DNA from: Puccinellia tenuiflora
Taxonomy: Eukaryota > Streptophyta > Magnoliopsida > Poales > Poaceae
Length of the DNA: 64,000 nucleotides
Direction of reading: 5' to 3'
NCBI GenBank assembly: GCA_012064385.1
Contig: QRDG01000824.1
Location: 58,611 to 122,610 of the forward strand
The notes under the pieces were generated by a model. It was not told where the DNA came from, ran no database searches, and was given only the letters and a program-made list of their open reading frames with translations. The position numbers were made by a program, and so were the translations under genes. This document shows positions 1-9,094 of the stretch, one piece after another. Each line of letters opens with the position of its first letter. Position 1 is the first letter of the stretch.

Positions 1-1307
1 GGGCGTAATATTTCGGAAAATAAGTCACGGAGCCAGAAGGGGGCGAAGAGGCGAGCAACAGGGGCCAGGGGCGACCCCCTGCCGCGGGTCCACCTAGGGT
101 CGCAGGTGGGGCCCGCCCCTAGTCCCTGTGGCCCCTCTCCGGCTCCCCTTCGGTGTATTATTGACCCTTGACCTAAAAACATCGGGGGTATCGAAGAGGA
201 ATTTTTCCGCCGCCTCCACGAGGCGGAAACCAGACAGAGAGAAGAAGAGCTCCGGCAGGGAGAAATCTGCCGGGGAATTTCCCTCTCGGAGGGGGGAATC
301 GCCGCCATTGTCATCGCCATCACGCCAAGCATCATCGGGATCATCATCAACACCATCTCCATCATTAGCACCATCATCACCGTCACCGTTCCATCTCATC
401 CCGATGTAGCAATCGTCATTGTTTTGTTATTAGTTCATTGGAATCGTATCCCGGGTATTGATTACCACTTGTAGTTGATGCTTGAGAGTTTTATCGGTGA
501 ATTATCTTTACGATCAGATTGTTACCCTTAGTCATATCACCTCTGATCATGATCTATATGATGTCTTGTGAATAGTTCGTTTGGTTCTTGAGGACATGGG
601 GAAAGCCTAGTTGCTAGTAATTGCATAATGTTGAGTAATATTTAATGGTTTGATTTATGTTGTGGTGTTCTTCCTCTAGTGGTATCGTGTGAACGTCGAC
701 TACATGATACTTCACCTTTCAAAGGGCCTAGGGGAATGCATAGTGTATTTAGTTTGCGTATGGTAGGGTTGCAGGAGTGACAGAAACCTAAACCCCAATT
801 TGTGAACTAGTGCACTAGGGAGCGTAGGGTCTCGGAGTTTAAGGTTGTGGTTAGGTTTTTATCTTAATTACTTTATTGTAGTTGCGGACGCTTGCAAGGA
901 GTTTAATCACAAGTATGTATTTGTCCAAGTAAGGGCGGTGCATTAGCATAGGTCCACCCACACAGCACTTCATCAAAACATTGAAGGTTAATCACCGGCA
1001 TGCAATGAAACTGGCTAGGCAGAAACTCCCATGTGTCCTCGAGAACGTTTTAATCTTCATAAGTAACACAACCGGCCTGTCCTTTGAGATTAAAAGGATT
1101 GGGATATTTGCTGCAATTATTGTAGCACTCTTTTATTTACTTGTTCTTTATTTGTTCTTTAAATCAAAAATCAAAAAACATTTCTCTTTTAGTGCTTGCA
1201 GTGAAACCTTGCTGAAAACTACTTGCCAACACCTTCTGCTCCTCGTTGGGTTCGACACTCTTACTTATCGAAAGGACTACGATAGATCCCCTATACTTGG
1301 GTCATCA
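1..1307 (+). mobile_element. Ty3/gypsy LTR, 3' part only
   Basis: This is the downstream portion of a long gypsy-type LTR; the 5' end lies outside the window. It ends in text typical of Triticeae gypsy LTRs (ttcgacactcttacttatcg, then ctatacttgggtcatca at 1291-1307). A GC-rich block near 40-130 resembles the LTR fragment at 41809-42132. No primer-binding site or coding domain follows, so it is a solo or truncated LTR. The short ORFs inside it are not genes. The family name cannot be fixed without a TREP search. Confidence 0.7.
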
Positions 1308-3032
1308 ACGGGAAAGACCGCAATTCTAGTAATTAATCTTTGCATGACCTCTTGATCCTCCATGAGGATGGCAGACCGGCCTATCTTCGGCTTGAAAATA
1401 AAGAAGATATAAATTTCTATGTACACTATCGAATTCAAAATCTTCAGTGCAACAAAGTAAGTTTAGAAGTAGAGGCATGTAAACTAACGTTTATAAAATA
1501 TAACAAACCTACAAGGAATGAAACGGACAGCATTGTAATGGGTAGAACATTATAGAACCATGTTATTTACTTAAAAGTGTATCAAATTTTTGTGTAGCAG
1601 TGAAGTTTCTGTTGTTCTAGGAATAATAAAACCATAATTTCGAAAGAAAAATTATTTATAAAAAATTAGGCAACCTTTTAAGATTTCACAAAGGTCAAGA
1701 CATGTGTATAATCCAAAACTGGTGGTGAACATGCCGCTATTCCTAATCTTTTGGATGAATTGTCGGGACTCTATAATATAAGTGGTTTCTGTAATGACGA
1801 CAGATATGTTGGGGATCGTAATTGCATACTTATTCCACTAAACCGATAAACCTCCAATTACTTTCACCATCAAATTGTTACCTTAATATGTTATTGCAAT
1901 GAGTATATATGAAAAATGGTTATGGAACGAAGATAATCAGGGGTGCAAGTTGATTCTTGAGTATGTAATGAGTTCCATTTTACTGCGTCACATCTATGCC
2001 ATGGTTGTTGCCTCATTGGCCAACACAAGATAATCTGCATCCTAGTACATTGAAAAAATCATAAACCAGAAATTACATTTTTAGTGACAAATCCTTCAAT
2101 TATGAGCATTTTTTCACTAAGTGTTGAGGCCCACTTTATTTCCCTAACACGCACGGATATCAAGCAAAAGGAGGCAGAGAAATGTCGAAGACCCTCGACG
2201 CGTTTCTCTCTCGGTACGAACCTAAACCTATTGTACGGAGGTTGAAGACGGGAGATGGGCGGATCGAGCCACATGCAAACATCAAAGTTTTCCACACGTC
2301 CTCCCCTCCGATTCAACAACGGGCTAAAAGCCCAGCTTCTATATCACGTATGTAAAAGGCCCACCCGGCCTCCTTTCCAAATGGTTTGGAAAAAAATTGG
2401 CCCAAAATAGCTCGATAGTTGCGTTTTGTTTTCCTTTTCGACGGGGTCTAGGATAATCACTGAAAAAGCCATCATGCTTCAAAAAATGTCAAATTTCTTA
2501 AAAGAATTCAATCAAATCCATGTACTCTTGAAATAACAAGACAATTCTTGTGTGAAGGGATATGCAAAGAAGACCTTGATATTCCAAAAATTGTAGGAAA
2601 GTTCATGTGTGCCTTCGGATATTTGTAGGAAGACCGTGCATTTTACAGACATTATAGAAATGTTTGTGTAAGAAAACTTGTAATAAGACCACTTATTTTA
2701 TAAATTTGTGGAAATGTACATGCCTGCGACCTACTTATGAATTTGTGCAGGAGACCCTGAATTTTCCAAAAACTACAAAAGGCCCTCATGGCCCCATATA
2801 ATTATGAAAAATACCCCTCCGCTTTCCAATATTTGTAGCTAGAGATCCTAGTTTTTTTCCAAATTTCTTCCGGGAATCAGTTATAAGGGCACAAAAAATT
2901 AAAAATAAATGAAACACATAAGCTCAGAAAGAATATAGAAAAGTTGGAGAAAATGACATTGAATCTTGACAGGAAGGAGACAATTTGGGAGCCCCTTTGT
3001 GACCTATTTACTTACCTCCTTCCCCTAAATAT
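1308..3032. other. intergenic, no supported gene
   Basis: AT-rich sequence without a clear element or gene. A short open stretch at 1340-1460 (plus) ends at a splice-donor-like aaa|gtaagt and could be a captured exon fragment, but it has no recognisable domain. Nothing else seen. Confidence 0.5.
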
Positions 3033-3034
3033 TA

Positions 3035-3137
3035 CTCCCTCCGTTCCATATTAGATGATTTCTAAATAGATGTATCTAGACATATTTTACTACTAGATAC
3101 ATCCATTTGGAAGTTACCTAATATGGAATGGAGGGAG
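3035..3137. mobile_element. Stowaway-type MITE, interrupted at its right end
   Basis: About 104 bp with TIRs ctccctccgttcc / ggaatggagggag and a TA duplication. The left TA is at 3033-3034. The right TA is separated from the TIR because a CACTA element inserted there: gagggAGT, then the element, then AGTa at 11784-11787. Removing one AGT copy restores gagggagTA. Confidence 0.9.
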
Positions 3138-3138
3138 T

Positions 3139-3385
3139 CACTAGTGGAAAATACCCCTATAGTCCCGGTTGGTTTGGGCCATTCGTCCCGGTTCCCCAAC
3201 CGGGACTAGCAAATCGGGACGAAAGCTAGTCCCGGTTGGGACACCAACCGGGACGAATGGGGGGGCACGTGGCCCGGCCACAGGTAGCAGGGGCGGAGGG
3301 CTTTGGTCCCGGTTCGTATTACGAACCGGGACGAATGGGAGGGTCTTTCGTCCCGGTTCGTAATACGAACCGGGACTATTGTCCC
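3139..3385. repeat. left subterminal repeats of the CACTA element
   Basis: Repeated tcccggttg/caaccggga and cccggttcgt/acgaaccggg inverted motifs (for example 3223-3255, 3305-3332, 3350-3380). Each pair can form a short hairpin. In CACTA elements such arrays are the expected TnpA-type binding region. Confidence 0.85.
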
Positions 3386-3389
3386 GTCA

Positions 3390-5065
3390 GATTCTTTCCC
3401 TTTTTTCAGAAATTTCAGTAAATTGTTTAAATTTGTAAAATGAATAATGCTTATTCTGTAATTCATAAAAATATGAATAAAATACCAAAATGTGCAGAAA
3501 AATAAGACCTATTTGATTATGTCAAATGCATGCATGTTTAAAAAACTTAAATTAAATATTTTTTAGAACTACAAAAATGCCACTACTAGTGAAATATGGT
3601 GAACCACTATTACACATATCGTCACGAATATATTACACACGAGTTTCATCTTTACATATATACATCTCTTTTACACTCACTATTTAATTTCAACCTAGCT
3701 TATAGTAGTATTCTCCTTTCGGATTTAGGACCTCTGCATCTAAGAATCCGGCAAATTCCTCTTGAATTGCTCGTATGCGATCATGTGGTAGAAGGCCTTC
3801 TCGCAACCGTTCGATCTAATTAAAAAAGGGTCAATATATATGAATGAAAGTAATTGGCAATAAATTAAAATTATGAATATTGCATACGCACTTCAAGTTG
3901 TTTTAAGATTCTGCCCTTCTCACAGCACGTCTGACGAATGAACTCGCAGACGTAGTATCCACATAAATAATTCAGCATTTTATCTTGTCTGAAACGGAAC
4001 AAATTTGAATTGTAGTAATAATATGACACATTTCGATATCATTGTACTTCACATGAACATCACTTGAGAAAAGTTGTACACAGCTCCAATTACACGGTGC
4101 ACCGATTTAAAACATCAGAGTATACAAATATGAAGCCTCATATGTCAAATCCATTAGTCAGCAAAAAGAGTGCCTACAAGAACGAAGTAGAAATAAATGC
4201 ATTGTTCTTGCATTTACCCTTGGTTCTGTAGACAGTCTTCTTGCAAGCATAATGGACTATTCTAATCATCGGCTTGCAGTAAGAATAGCCAAGAAGACAA
4301 CATTATTTCTTTCGGCTCATAAAAAACAGCAAAATCAGCTAACACTAAATTTTTATACGACGATCATTCCAAATTGACTTAGCAAATTTTTCTAATAACA
4401 TTTCTAATAAATTTCTAACACTAAATTTCCTAACACTAAATTTCTACCACTAAATTTCCTACACTAAAAAAACAACACAAAAATGTACCTAAACTACACA
4501 CCTAATTACTCTACCACCTTAGCAAAATTTCTACTAACACTTGGTCGACTAAGCAAAATCTACTAAGCCTAAAATTAACTAACTAAAACTAAAACTAACT
4601 AATTTAAATTACTAACTAACAAAAATTACTAACTAATTTAAATTACTAACTAAAACTAACTAAATTACTAACCCTAAAAGCAGCAGCAAATTTAACAATT
4701 TAAATTACTAACTAATTTAAATTAACTTTGCTAAATTTGCTACATTTTCAAACTTTGTTAAAAAAATTAACTTTGCTAAATTTGCTACATTTTCAAATTT
4801 TCTAAAATAACAACCTAAATTTTCTAAATTTGCAAGATAACCTAAATTTGCAAGACCTAAAATAACAACCTAAATTTTGAACAAACATTAATAAAATAAC
4901 TTTGCAAAATTTTCTAACTCTTCTAAATTTGCTACATTTTCAAATTTGCTAAAATTTCTAAATTTACTACACTAATTAATATTTTTTTAAACTAACTAAC
5001 TAAATCTAAAACTAACTAACTAAAATTACTAATGCACTAACTAACAAAAATTACTAACTAATAAT
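3390..5065. other. AT-rich non-coding part of the CACTA element
   Basis: No gene seen. From about 4380 to 5065 the sequence is dominated by short repeats of taactaact, ctaaattt and tttgctaaat, that is low-complexity expansion. Confidence 0.6.
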
Positions 5066-5073
5066 TTAAATTA

Positions 5074-5400
5074 CTAACCGGGACGATGGAGGCCGGCGCA
5101 GGCGCGGTGGAGGGGACGGCGTGGGACGGTGGAGGCCGACGCGCGCGGTGGAGGCCGGACGGCCCGCTGGAGGGGACGGCGTGGGCGCGGTGGAGGCGGA
5201 GGGCGGCGCGGGCGCGGTGGAGGGCGGACGGCGTGGTGGAGGTGGAGGCCAGATGGCGCGGGCGCGGTGGAGGCTGGACGGCGCGGGCGCGTAGAGGAGC
5301 GCGGTGAGGGCGGCACCGGAGGAGCGAACGGCGAGCGGCGAGCGGCGGCGCGGCGGACGGAAAAATTCGGCAGCCTGACGGCAGGAGATTGAATTTTCGC
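5074..5400. repeat. GC-rich ggcgcggtggagg tandem repeat
   Basis: An abrupt switch from AT-rich DNA to a GC-rich minisatellite with about a dozen variants of gcgcggtggaggc. Long ORFs open in several frames here only because of the composition; I do not call a gene. Confidence 0.7.
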
Positions 5401-5465
5401 GTGCTGGTCCTTAGCGAAAATGAGAAATTGGGGGAGGAAGAAGAGGCAGAGCAGTTTTAAAGGAG

Positions 5466-5675
5466 GCAGACCTTTCGTCCCGGTTATTGGCACCAACCGG
5501 GACCAAAGGATCTTTAGGTCCGGTTGGTGGCACCAACCGGGACCAAAGGCCTACCCTTTCGTCCCGGTTGGGTACCAACCGGACCTAAAGGTCATTTTCA
5601 GCGGCACCGAAAAGGCGCGCGCCAAAATACCCTTTGGTCCCGGTTCGTGGCATGAACCGGGACCAATGCCCTGCA
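5466..5675. repeat. internal block of CACTA subterminal-type repeats
   Basis: Further ggtcccggttggtggcaccaaccgg-like palindromes inside the element. Similar blocks occur at 7026-7138 and 8878-8962. Together they suggest the element was built by internal rearrangement or nesting of related CACTA ends. Confidence 0.7.
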
Positions 5676-5732
5676 AACTTTAAGTTCTTAATGTTGTTCC
5701 CGCCTTTTTTCAGAAAAATGCAATTAAAATAT

Positions 5733-6200
5733 CAGAAAAATGCAATTAAAATATCAAATTGTTGATAAAAATGTAATCTATCTATTTATGGAAAATTCAT
5801 TTTTTTAGATTATAGGGGAATTCATTTAATTACAAAATTTGGAATTTGAACTCCATTAAGTCATTAATTAAACTTATAAATTCAATATTTTTTCATCTGT
5901 TTATTAGAAAAATGCCATTAAAATATCAAATTTTTGATAAAAATGTAATCTATCTATTTATGGAAAATTCATTTTTTTATATTATAGGGGAATTCATTTA
6001 ATTACAAAATTTGGAATTTGAACTCCATCAAGTCATTAATTAAACTTATAAATTCAATATTTTTTCATCTGTTTATCAGAAAAATGCCATTAAAATATCA
6101 AATTGTTGATAAAAATGTAATCTATCTATTTATATAATTTATATATATTCATCTAATTTATATCTATTGAATTAATTCATATCTATTTTTGCCATATTAT
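5733..6200. repeat. 172-bp AT-rich tandem repeat, about 2.5 copies
   Basis: Copies begin at 5733, 5905 and 6077, each with cagaaaaatg(c)attaaaat at the start. The spacing is exactly 172 bp twice and copies 1 and 2 differ by only a few bases. The third copy is truncated near 6135. Confidence 0.85.
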
Positions 6201-6305
6201 TGAATCTCACTAAACTTTCAACATGAAAAGTGTTTAAATTTGAGCTCCAACGGTGCATTTGATACGGTACAGAATGACAACAGTGGATCAGTTGTCCTAA
6301 CAATC

Positions 6306-6785
6306 TTAGTCATACTCCTGCCTAGGCCTATAATACTCGTACTCGTAGTCGCCGTCATCATCGTCGTCGCTGTCATCGTACTCATACGGCGCTCGTGGCT
6401 CGAACCTCGACGGGTGAGCACCCCCGGACTGCATGTTAGGGTAGCGCAGGCGGGGGTTATCGCCAGCCATGATGTAGTTCATAACGCCCTGGAGAGTCCG
6501 GCCAGCCCACCACAGCTGACGGCCGGCCTCGTTGAAGTCTGAAGGAGGAGGGCCATCCCCCTCGTACCTGGCGAGCGCCCTCTCATGCCGATTGATGAAG
6601 AAGGCTTCCCAAGTCGGGCGGTAGTCGGGATGCCAGCCCGGATCCATCCGCTGCTCCGGTGTGAGCTCGAGGTAGTAGCTCGAGCTCAGCCTCCAGCCGG
6701 CGGGGACGCGGTAGCCGGGTGGGCAGGGGTAGTTCGAGGCGGAAAGCTCCTCCGCCTGACGGTAGGTTAGTACGGTGGAAGCCAT
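6306..6785 (-). CDS. CACTA accessory protein with acidic tail
   Basis: A 159-residue ORF starting at the ATG at 6785. I prefer this Met over the longer upstream reading because a TATA box lies about 40 bp upstream. The middle holds a WEAFFINRHERAL segment and a RQLWWAGRTLQGV segment, resembling hypothetical grass proteins I associate with CACTA elements (from memory). The last 30 residues are very acidic (DDSDDDDDGDYEYEYY). It lies on the transposase strand, downstream of it. Function unknown; it could be a transposition cofactor or a captured host fragment. No frameshift or stop is seen. Confidence 0.6.
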   Translation of the reverse strand: MASTVLTYRQAEELSASNYPCPPGYRVPAGWRLSSSYYLELTPEQRMDPGWHPDYRPTWEAFFINRHERALARYEGDGPPPSDFNEAGRQLWWAGRTLQGVMNYIMAGDNPRLRYPNMQSGGAHPSRFEPRAPYEYDDSDDDDDGDYEYEYYRPRQEYD

Positions 6786-6823
6786 GGAAGAGTGATGAGG
6801 TTGCAGATATGAGTTTAGATGTG

Positions 6824-6834
6824 ATATATATAGT
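6824..6834 (-). promoter_or_regulatory. TATA box of accessory ORF 1
   Basis: Minus-strand ctatatatatc lies about 40 bp upstream of the ATG at 6785. The same block, with an insertion, recurs upstream of accessory ORF 2 (8466-8650). Confidence 0.6.
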
Positions 6835-6880
6835 GAGAAATTGCGGGAAAACGAAGGCGGGAAGCGGTGGAAGAAGCACA

Positions 6881-7228
6881 CGGATCGTGTGTTTCCTTCG
6901 AGCGTTTGTGAGCCGTTGGATCAGAGTTGTGTTTCTTTAGAGTGCTTGTGAGCTGTTGGATCATGTGCACACGGATCGTGTGTTTCTTTCAAGCGCTTGT
7001 GAGCTATTGGATCAGGGCCTTTAGTACCGGTTCGTGTTACCAACCGGGACCAAAGGGTCTTTCGTCCCAGTTGGAGGCACCAACCGGGACTATAGGCCTA
7101 CCCTTTCGTCCTGGTTGGGGGTACCAACCGGACCTAAAGAAGAACACGGATCGTGTGTTTCTTTCAAGCGCTTGTGAGCCGTTGGATCAGGGGTGTGTTT
7201 CTTTTGAGGGCTTGTGAGCTGTTGGATC
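6881..7228. repeat. direct-repeat array, cggatcgtgtgtttctttcg unit
   Basis: Several 40-50 bp units of the form (cggatcgt)gtgtttctttcgagcgcttgtgagctgttggatc, interrupted at 7020-7140 by CACTA-type palindromes. The same unit forms a second array at 8583-8840. Both arrays sit just upstream of the accessory ORFs on the minus strand. Confidence 0.85.
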
Positions 7229-7267
7229 TGCACTCCCACCTCATCCACAGGTAGACCTTCTAATCGC

Positions 7268-7277
7268 CTATAAATAG
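7268..7277 (+). promoter_or_regulatory. TATA box upstream of hairpin cluster
   Basis: Plus-strand ctataaatag in a clean context, about 60 bp before the first foldback. It points opposite to the two accessory ORFs. It would place a transcription start near 7300. Confidence 0.5.
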
Positions 7278-7329
7278 CGACGTCCCTGCAGCGAACGGCA
7301 CACAACGAGCGTCTACCTTTGCCACCGAA

Positions 7330-7505
7330 CCCAATGGTTGGATTTAGCCTACCTGCTGGCATGTTCCCTGGCATTATTGTGTTTGTCCTTGTTCACCGGC
7401 CAGCCATTGGAGCCACCTCCAGTAGGTCGGTGAATAAGGACAACACAACGACGCTGTTGGAAACACAAGCCCTCAGGTAGGTTGAATCCAACCACTGGAT
7501 TAGGG
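7330..7505 (+). ncRNA. candidate foldback RNA, hairpin 1
   Basis: The segment 7330-7402 is complementary to 7421-7505 in reverse, with mismatches and small bulges. Matching cores include ggttggatt with aatccaacc, cctacctg with caggtagg, and tgtccttgttcaccg with cggtgaataaggaca. The loop is about 18 nt. A 48-codon ORF starts at 7334 and ends at 7480 where a splice-donor-like cag|gtaggt lies; it is probably a by-product. No known miRNA recognised. Confidence 0.5.
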
Positions 7506-7575
7506 TGACACAATGATGAATTGCCGAGTAGGTGGGAGTGGTGGTGGTGGAAGTGGTAGCCATGCCCCTCGGTCG

Positions 7576-7675
7576 GATCCAAGCAGCTGCAAGGCTCTCT
7601 GATGATCTACAACATTCCCAACAATTTTTGGGACAGTCGTTAGATCATCAGAGAAGTCTTGCGGCTGCTTGGATC
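7576..7675 (+). ncRNA. candidate miRNA-like hairpin 2
   Basis: Arms 7576-7609 and 7641-7675 pair almost perfectly: 34 pairs, of which two are G-U wobbles, with a single 1-nt bulge, around a 31-nt loop. This is the geometry of a plant MIRNA precursor or a young inverted duplication. Mature-strand candidates lie in ctctctgatgatcta and its partner. I do not recognise a known family. Confidence 0.5.
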
Positions 7676-7769
7676 GAAGGTCGATTTGCTGCTCACGACG
7701 ACGCGAGATGGATGCGCAAGCTTCCGGATGGGCAAAACCAGTGTTGGATCAGCCACATGACCCTATATG

Positions 7770-7871
7770 CAAATCATTCGGATTCCCGTCATACAGCCCA
7801 ACGGTACATTTGATATGCAGGCACTCACGAGCCACCGTTGGGCTGTATGACGGGGAAACCGTGTGCATTTG
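7770..7871 (+). ncRNA. candidate miRNA-like hairpin 3
   Basis: Arms 7785-7805 and 7834-7854 are perfectly complementary over 21 bp around a 28-nt loop. An imperfect lower stem extends outward to 7770 and 7871 (caaat with atttg, cgg with ccg). The 21-bp perfect core is the length of a Dicer-like product. Identity unknown. Confidence 0.5.
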
Positions 7872-8030
7872 ATAAAAGGTTCAATACATTAATTATTACA
7901 CATCACCAACAACATCCCTATCTAGTGTTCACTTGTTTCTTCGTGTGTGTCCCTTTCTTCTGATTACGCCGTAGCCATGGACAATCTTCATCAGGCAAGA
8001 GAACTGCAATGGCGATCATAGACTCTGAAA

Positions 8031-8414
8031 CTAACTTCGACCGGTTCCTGAGCCGCGGGGTGCTGAGCCGCCGGCACTGCGCATCCAAAGAGAAGGAACC
8101 CTCACAGGGTCATAGCTCACGTGAGAAGGAACCCTCTGAAGAAACGACCACCTACTATCATACTGCCTATCCAATAGATACATGTAGCGACGGACGTGCT
8201 CATCCTCCTCCCTGATACGGCGATGTACCTCCTCCTCGGGGGCCGGCTCCCTCTGCACCGACCGTGGCCCACGCGACGGCCACCATAGAAGATCCGGGTC
8301 GATGACGTCACCCGGATTCCTCACCAAGCTGCGTGTCCCGGAAGGTAGCACCTCCCAGTGCCAGCCCGGTGGAGCCCAGTCCCGCACATCGCCCCTCTGG
8401 TCCAACATGGACAT
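8031..8414 (-). CDS. CACTA accessory ORF 2
   Basis: A 127-residue ORF from the ATG at 8414. It contains a DWAPPGWHWEVLPSGTRSLVRNPGD segment seen in grass hypothetical proteins I associate with CACTA elements (from memory), then a charged stretch (EEEVHRRIREEDEHVRRYMY) and a duplicated VPS tail. Its upstream region copies that of accessory ORF 1, but the position matching the ORF 1 start reads attg instead of atgg, so translation must start further on. Role unknown; shares no obvious protein similarity with ORF 1. Confidence 0.5.
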   Translation of the reverse strand: MSMLDQRGDVRDWAPPGWHWEVLPSGTRSLVRNPGDVIDPDLLWWPSRGPRSVQREPAPEEEVHRRIREEDEHVRRYMYLLDRQYDSRWSFLQRVPSHVSYDPVRVPSLWMRSAGGSAPRGSGTGRS

Positions 8415-8465
8415 CGTCCCCGAGAACACCTTAGTCAAAAACACCTAAGTCAAAATTTTGTTACA

Positions 8466-8650
8466 ATGGAAGAGTGATGAGGTTGCAGATATGAGTATAG
8501 ATGTGATATGGCAATGGCGGCCAAGCCTACATATATATAGTGAGAAATTGCGTGAAGACGAAGGCGGGAAGCGGTGAAAGAAGCACACGGATCGTGTGTT
8601 TCCTTCGAGCGCTTGTGAGCTGTTGGATCAGAGTTGTGTTTCTTTCGAGC
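8466..8650 (-). repeat. duplicated promoter block of the accessory ORFs
   Basis: Closely matches 6786-6960: gaagagtgatgaggttgcag, the TATA region, and the following repeat units. The present copy has an insertion of about 25 bp (atggcggccaagcctac) next to the TATA stretch at about 8528-8538. Confidence 0.8.
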
Positions 8651-8840
8651 GCTTGTGAGTTGTTGGATTAGAGTTGTGTTTCTTTCGAGTGCTTGTGAGC
8701 CGTTGGATCAGAGTTGTGTTTCTTTCGAGTGCTTGTGAGTTGTTGGATCGTGTGCACACGGATCGTGTGTTTCCTACGAGCGGTTGTGAGCCGTTGGATC
8801 AGAGTGTGTTTCTTTCGAGCCCTTGTGAGTTGTTGGATCT
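8583..8840. repeat. second direct-repeat array in the CACTA element
   Basis: About six units of the gtgtttctttcgagcgcttgtgag repeat in tandem, period roughly 40-46 bp. The spacing is irregular and the units diverge, which excludes a CRISPR reading. Confidence 0.85.
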
Positions 8841-9094
8841 CAAGCATAAGATAAGGCACACATATCAACGCTCCTTTTTTCCCGGTTCCAGCTACCAACC
8901 GGGACTAAAGATGAAGATTTCCCCTGATCTTTTAGCTATAAATACCAACCGGGACTAAAGACCGAATACAAATTACATAAAAGTTTTAATGCATTTGGGA
9001 ACACTCGATCATACATATATTAATTGTGTAATGCATTTGACAACACTCATACATAAAAAAGTTTTTGAGAACACTCATGCATTTTTCATGATCT

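Noticed and set aside
94..409. Overlapping ORFs of about 100 codons on both strands at the window start
   Set aside because: They lie in the GC-rich part of a gypsy LTR and have low-complexity content.
2059..2319. Minus-strand ORF of 86 codons
   Set aside because: No motif, no start context, random-looking composition.
5086..5683. ORFs rich in Gly, Arg and Ala across the GC-rich block
   Set aside because: Produced by the minisatellite and by CACTA palindromes; open in several frames on both strands.
7330..7871. Identity of the hairpins with rice miR820
   Set aside because: I could not find the miR820 sequence as I remember it; only the CACTA setting is analogous.
8583..8840. Regular direct repeats resembling a CRISPR array
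   Set aside because: Eukaryotic transposon context, diverged units, no unique spacers of constant length, no cas genes.
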